Shown: positions 61,311 through 64,000 of the stretch, one piece after another
Layout: each line of letters starts with the position of its first letter
How positions within the stretch are numbered: position 1 is the stretch's first letter
Translations under genes and position numbers: made by a program
The notes under the pieces: model-generated
Database searches by the model: none
Seen by the model: the letters and a program-made list of their open reading frames with translations, nothing else
Told to the model about the DNA's origin: nothing
DNA from: RUG572 sp964386385
GTDB taxonomy: Bacteria > Verrucomicrobiota > Kiritimatiellia > RFP12 > UBA1067
Length of the DNA: 64,000 nucleotides
Assembly: GCA_964386385.1 (NCBI GenBank)
Contig: CAYLRN010000004.1
Location: 137,404-201,403, forward strand
Direction of reading: 5' to 3'

Positions 61311-62578
61311 CGCGGAGGCGGAGTCCAGGCGAAGCTCAGCGCCTTGGCCAGGGCGATCGTGGAGTCCGCCGACAGGGAGGCGTCCGTGGACGCCCATGCC
61401 ACGGTCGACGAGCGTCCGTGCGTGCCCTTGACGCGACTGGAGTCCTGGCAGGTGCCGGGCGGGAAAAGTCCGCCGAAGAAGAGTTCGCACGGATCGTATC
61501 CGGGCTTGTTGTGTATGTCGACGTGCGTGGCATAGTCCGGGGCCTCCCCGGGATTCGTCCACCACGGATACGCGCACCACGAGCCGCGCTTCGCGACGAG
61601 CATGATCTCGCCGGCGTTCTCGTGCGCCCAGGGCTGCCCGCCGCGGACCTCCACGGTCTCGTAGTCGCCGGTCTCCCGCAGGAGGCGTTCGACCTTCGCG
61701 ACGTCGTCTGGGACGCGGACGTAGACGTGCGCGATTTCGTGGTCGCACATCGCGAACGCGCGCGATGCGTTGAAGTCGGGATACGTCCGGCAGCCCACGG
61801 GGCGGACCCTGAAGAGTCCGGCCTTGCGCAGCGCGGCGTTCGGGTGCGCGGGAGGCAGGTCCGCGGGGGCGATGGCGTAGTCGCCGAAGACCGTCAGCGC
61901 GGCGCCGCGGCGCTCGGCGAATGCGGCGACGCGCTCCAGCTGGCGGGAGAACTCCATGAGGGCGGCCCTGTCCGCCGCGCTGCCGGGGCCGTGGCGCTGC
62001 GCCTCGTAGTCGAGCGTGGGAAGATAGAGGAATGCGACGTCCGGCTCGTCCATTTCCATCAGCGCGAAGAAATTGTCCCGCGCCGCGCGGCCGACCTTCG
62101 GGGACGCGAGCGGCCCCCAGTAGCGATGGAGCGGGAACGCGCCGCAGCGCCTGTTCAGCGGCTCGTCCATTTCAGGCGGCTGCACGTAGTTGCGCATGAC
62201 CATGCCGCCGCCGTGCCTGTGGATCGGCGCGGGCGATATCACGGAATCGACGCTTTCGCCCATGGACTGCTGCCAGAAGTACATTCCGACGCGCATTCCG
62301 ACCGCCCGCGCGGCGTCCCATATGCGGGGGCCTGCCACCAGCGCGGACGACTGCTCCCAGAACGCCGGCCTGCGCAGGACGCGCGAATAGAAGCCGTTGG
62401 ACGTCATTCCGTGGACGCGCGGCTCCGCCGCCGTCCGGAACGACGCCTGCGCCGTGCAGGTCACGGCGGGAAAGACCGACTTCGCGGGCCTGAACTCCAG
62501 CCCTGCCATTTCAAGCATTCCGGCCGCTTCAAGTCCCGAATGGCCAAGGCCGGCGGCGCTGACGACGAGATGTTTCAT
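61274..62578 (-). CDS. Alkaline-phosphatase-superfamily (nucleotide pyrophosphatase/phosphodiesterase-like) protein
   Basis: 434 residues from the ATG at 62578. The fold begins MKHLVVSAAGLGHSG and has the nucleophile region KSVFPAVTCTAQASFRT, then HGMTSNGFY and FLYLPTLDYEAQRHGPGS. The metal-binding FGDYAI and THVDIHNKPGYDP blocks follow. No signal peptide. These enzymes hydrolyse phosphodiesters or phosphate esters; the substrate is unknown. Leaderless promoter. Confidence 0.82.
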   Translation of the reverse strand: MKHLVVSAAGLGHSGLEAAGMLEMAGLEFRPAKSVFPAVTCTAQASFRTAAEPRVHGMTSNGFYSRVLRRPAFWEQSSALVAGPRIWDAARAVGMRVGMYFWQQSMGESVDSVISPAPIHRHGGGMVMRNYVQPPEMDEPLNRRCGAFPLHRYWGPLASPKVGRAARDNFFALMEMDEPDVAFLYLPTLDYEAQRHGPGSAADRAALMEFSRQLERVAAFAERRGAALTVFGDYAIAPADLPPAHPNAALRKAGLFRVRPVGCRTYPDFNASRAFAMCDHEIAHVYVRVPDDVAKVERLLRETGDYETVEVRGGQPWAHENAGEIMLVAKRGSWCAYPWWTNPGEAPDYATHVDIHNKPGYDPCELFFGGLFPPGTCQDSSRVKGTHGRSSTVAWASTDASLSADSTIALAKALSFAWTPPPRQSESRASSASR

Positions 62579-62585
62579 GCGCGCG

Positions 62586-62594
62586 ATTATAGCA
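62586..62594 (-). promoter_or_regulatory. Extended -10 promoter of the phosphodiesterase (leaderless)
   Basis: TGC-TATAAT on the minus strand, hexamer 62591-62586, seven bases before the ATG. Confidence 0.6.
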
Positions 62595-62895
62595 AATCCA
62601 CACGCGAGACGCGAAGAGGGCATCGCGGCGAACCCATTCAGAGAAGTCATGGACTCCCCGGCGCCTTTCTTCTCGCCCTTGCGTGTGCGGCGGCGTTCGC
62701 GTGGATTGCCGCGCTCATGCACGAGCGCGGAGTGCGACCGGTCCGAAATCTCGCAGCGTTCTTCATGGCGCAGCCGAAAATCGGACGCATTGTCATCGGC
62801 GCGTTCTTCATTTCGCTGTGGCTCTTCGCCGGCGTGAAGCCCGGCGGCGGAGCGGGACACACCACTTTGCCGGAGAGCGAACGTTCTACCAATTC

Positions 62896-62923
62896 GGTAG
62901 GGCGCGACGTCCCCGTCGCGCCG
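62896..62923. repeat. GGTAGGG dispersed palindrome, copy D, inside a coding frame
   Basis: GGTAGGGCGCGACGTCCCCG then TCGCGCCG; it reads VGRDVPVAP in the decayed gene. Confidence 0.8.
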
Positions 62924-63370
62924 CAGAGCGCATCCGATGGCGATTGCTACGCCGATTCGGGATGGCGGTTGTCGTCAACCGCCGCATCGAACCATGAATC
63001 CGTCGAAACGGAATCCGCTTCCCAATCCCCCGCCGTCCGCTCGGAGGTTTTTGCACTGCGCGACGGTCTCGCCGCGCCAGACGCGGACGAATGGGCGGAT
63101 TTCGCGCCGGTCGCCTCCACGAACACCACGCGCATCCTGACGGGCGACGACTTCCGACGCGGATTCGTGATGACGCGAATCGGCACGAACGAGACGCATG
63201 ACTTTTCCGCACCCTCTGGCGCGGTCGTCTGCGCGGACTGGGAGGCGTTCGGCGCGGACACCGCCTGAACCTACCTCTCGTTCACGAACTGGGCGTTCCG
63301 CGCCGGCGTGGACGACGTGAACCGCCCCCGCGTCTTCTCGTCCTGGCAGGCCGACCTTTGCACGAGCCGT

Positions 63371-63433
63371 CCCTACACGAGTTTGCAAACTCGTGTAGGG
63401 ATGAACGGCGGTCGCGGGGCGACCGCCCTGCCG
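63371..63433. repeat. Two adjacent palindromes inside the decayed gene
   Basis: 63371-63400 is a perfect 30-bp palindrome (arm CCCTACACGAGTTTG). 63408-63433 is a GGCGGTCGC...GCGACCGCC inverted repeat. Together they replace an expected middle part of the protein. Confidence 0.85.
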
Positions 63434-63790
63434 ACTGTCGTGGTACGGCGCCCCGTCACCGACATCCTCGTCGGCGCGTCGTTCGGCGATGCGCCATGGT
63501 CAACGAACTCGTTTCCAACGAGCGTCACATCAATGGCGTTCCATCCGCTCACGGCGGATGACGCAACTGACCAAGAACGCGACGGCGACGGGCTTTCGCT
63601 CATCGACGAGCTATTCGCGTTCGGGACGGCCCCCGACATGTGGGACACGGACGGCGACGGCCTCTCCGCCAGTGAGGAGGTGGCACTCGGCACGGACCAG
63701 CTCGTAATCGTGTCATGACGATTTGAGGTGACGCCCAGGAAATGGTAAGATACCGCCCAACTTTAATTGTGAACAGGAAAAGGCGGTCGA

Positions 63791-63991
63791 ATGGACAGTG
63801 AAGTGAGACAGCGAGTCGCCGACGGCATACGGGAGGTTATCGTCTCAATGATGGACAAGGTCATGAACAAGGTCCTCGTGGAGGATCCGTTCATTCCAGA
63901 GCGGCATCATGCCGCAAAGCCGCTCTACGCCGCGCTTGTCCCTGACGTGATTTCCTCGGAATGGAACCTCCGCAGGATGCAAGGGGGCTGA
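63791..63991 (+). pseudogene. N-terminal fragment of a probable TdeIII-like restriction endonuclease
   Basis: 66 residues: VRQRVADGIREVIVSMMDKV and DPFIPERHHAAKPLYAALVP look like the start of TdeIII-type endonucleases, but the frame stops early after NLRRMQGG near the window edge. No intact rest is visible before the window ends. The family call is from memory. Confidence 0.45.
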
Positions 63992-64000
63992 CGCTCAAAT

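Larger units (their letters stand above)
62655..63718 (+). pseudogene. Decayed TSP3/EF-hand-type secreted protein with in-frame TGA and inserted palindromes
   Basis: One frame runs from about 62655 to the TGA at 63716. It encodes GAFLLALACAAAFAWIAALM, a second membrane stretch (IGRIVIGAFFISLWLFAGVK), a domain with DDFRRGFVMTRIGTNETHDF, and a C-terminal Ca-binding-like repeat (DGDGLSLIDEL, DTDGDGLSASEE). It is broken by a TGA at 63266-63268, where related proteins I recall have Trp. The ATG is lost. Palindromic repeats sit in frame at 62896 and 63371. Confidence 0.7.

Noticed and set aside
60296..62654. Long plus-strand open frame crossing dprA, aroQ and the antisense of the phosphodiesterase
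   Set aside because: It has low-complexity Arg/Gly/Ala translation typical of GC-rich shadow frames; real genes with strong motifs occupy the region. Only its last part (from about 62655) is coding remnant.

Overview
The window is GC-rich, gene-dense bacterial DNA from a Gram-negative. It carries LPS genes (KDO synthesis, lptA/B/C) beside an HPr kinase system and large secreted surface proteins with autotransporter-associated beta-strand repeats. That mix, plus secreted Gfo/Idh-like and SGNH proteins, a murC-murB fusion and GGTAGGG-type dispersed palindromes, fits the PVC superphylum, most likely a gut-type Kiritimatiellota. This placement is inference, not proof. One 100-N scaffold gap (55612-55711) suggests a draft or metagenome assembly.

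Layout. 1-1806: a partial secreted SGNH hydrolase and an Rpn-type nuclease. 1938-5420: a reduced Tad pilus cluster (cpaB, an FHA-cpaF fusion, tadB). 5511-8695: yebC, a VOC protein and murC-murB. 8696-14698: two surface proteins on the minus strand. 15121-26971: a restriction-modification and defence island with a DUF1016 nuclease, three C5 cytosine methyltransferases, an HTH regulator, a LlaJI-type R1 (McrB-like AAA+) and R2 pair, Fic, an adenine methyltransferase with a short PD-(D/E)XK protein, and an ASCH protein. 26950-41954: a secreted glycosidase-like protein, three more surface proteins, a DUF4143 ATPase and a small membrane protein. 42184-43778: tRNA-Gly, tRNA-Val and a dicarboxylate/glutamate symporter. 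43821-59161: a long minus-strand housekeeping run (lipoproteins, gmk, recJ, fabZ, fabF, fabH, ptsI, ptsH, hprK, hpf, lptB, lptA, lptC, kdsA, kdsB, a Gfo/Idh protein). 59323-63991: tRNA-Glu, dprA, aroQ, a phosphodiesterase, and two decayed genes.

Most interesting. (1) Five surface-protein genes end in a tail of about five mostly hydrophobic residues plus Arg. At least four share an unusual promoter: a -35 box, then an A8-A10 run in the spacer, then a -10 box. Most other genes here use TGN-TATAAT extended -10 promoters. Slippage in the A-run would change the -35/-10 spacing, so this may be a phase-variable surface-protein regulon. (2) In the LlaJI-like system, an AT-rich block (about 18700-20815) carries a regulator, a methyltransferase and the N-terminal specificity domain of R1. 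It joins a GC-rich R1 motor just before the P-loop, which looks like exchange of methyltransferase and restriction specificity as one cassette. (3) Three copies of a methyltransferase 5' end lie in the same island; two form a 116-bp direct repeat around the DUF1016 gene. (4) GGTAGGG palindromes are scattered between genes and sometimes lie in frame inside them.
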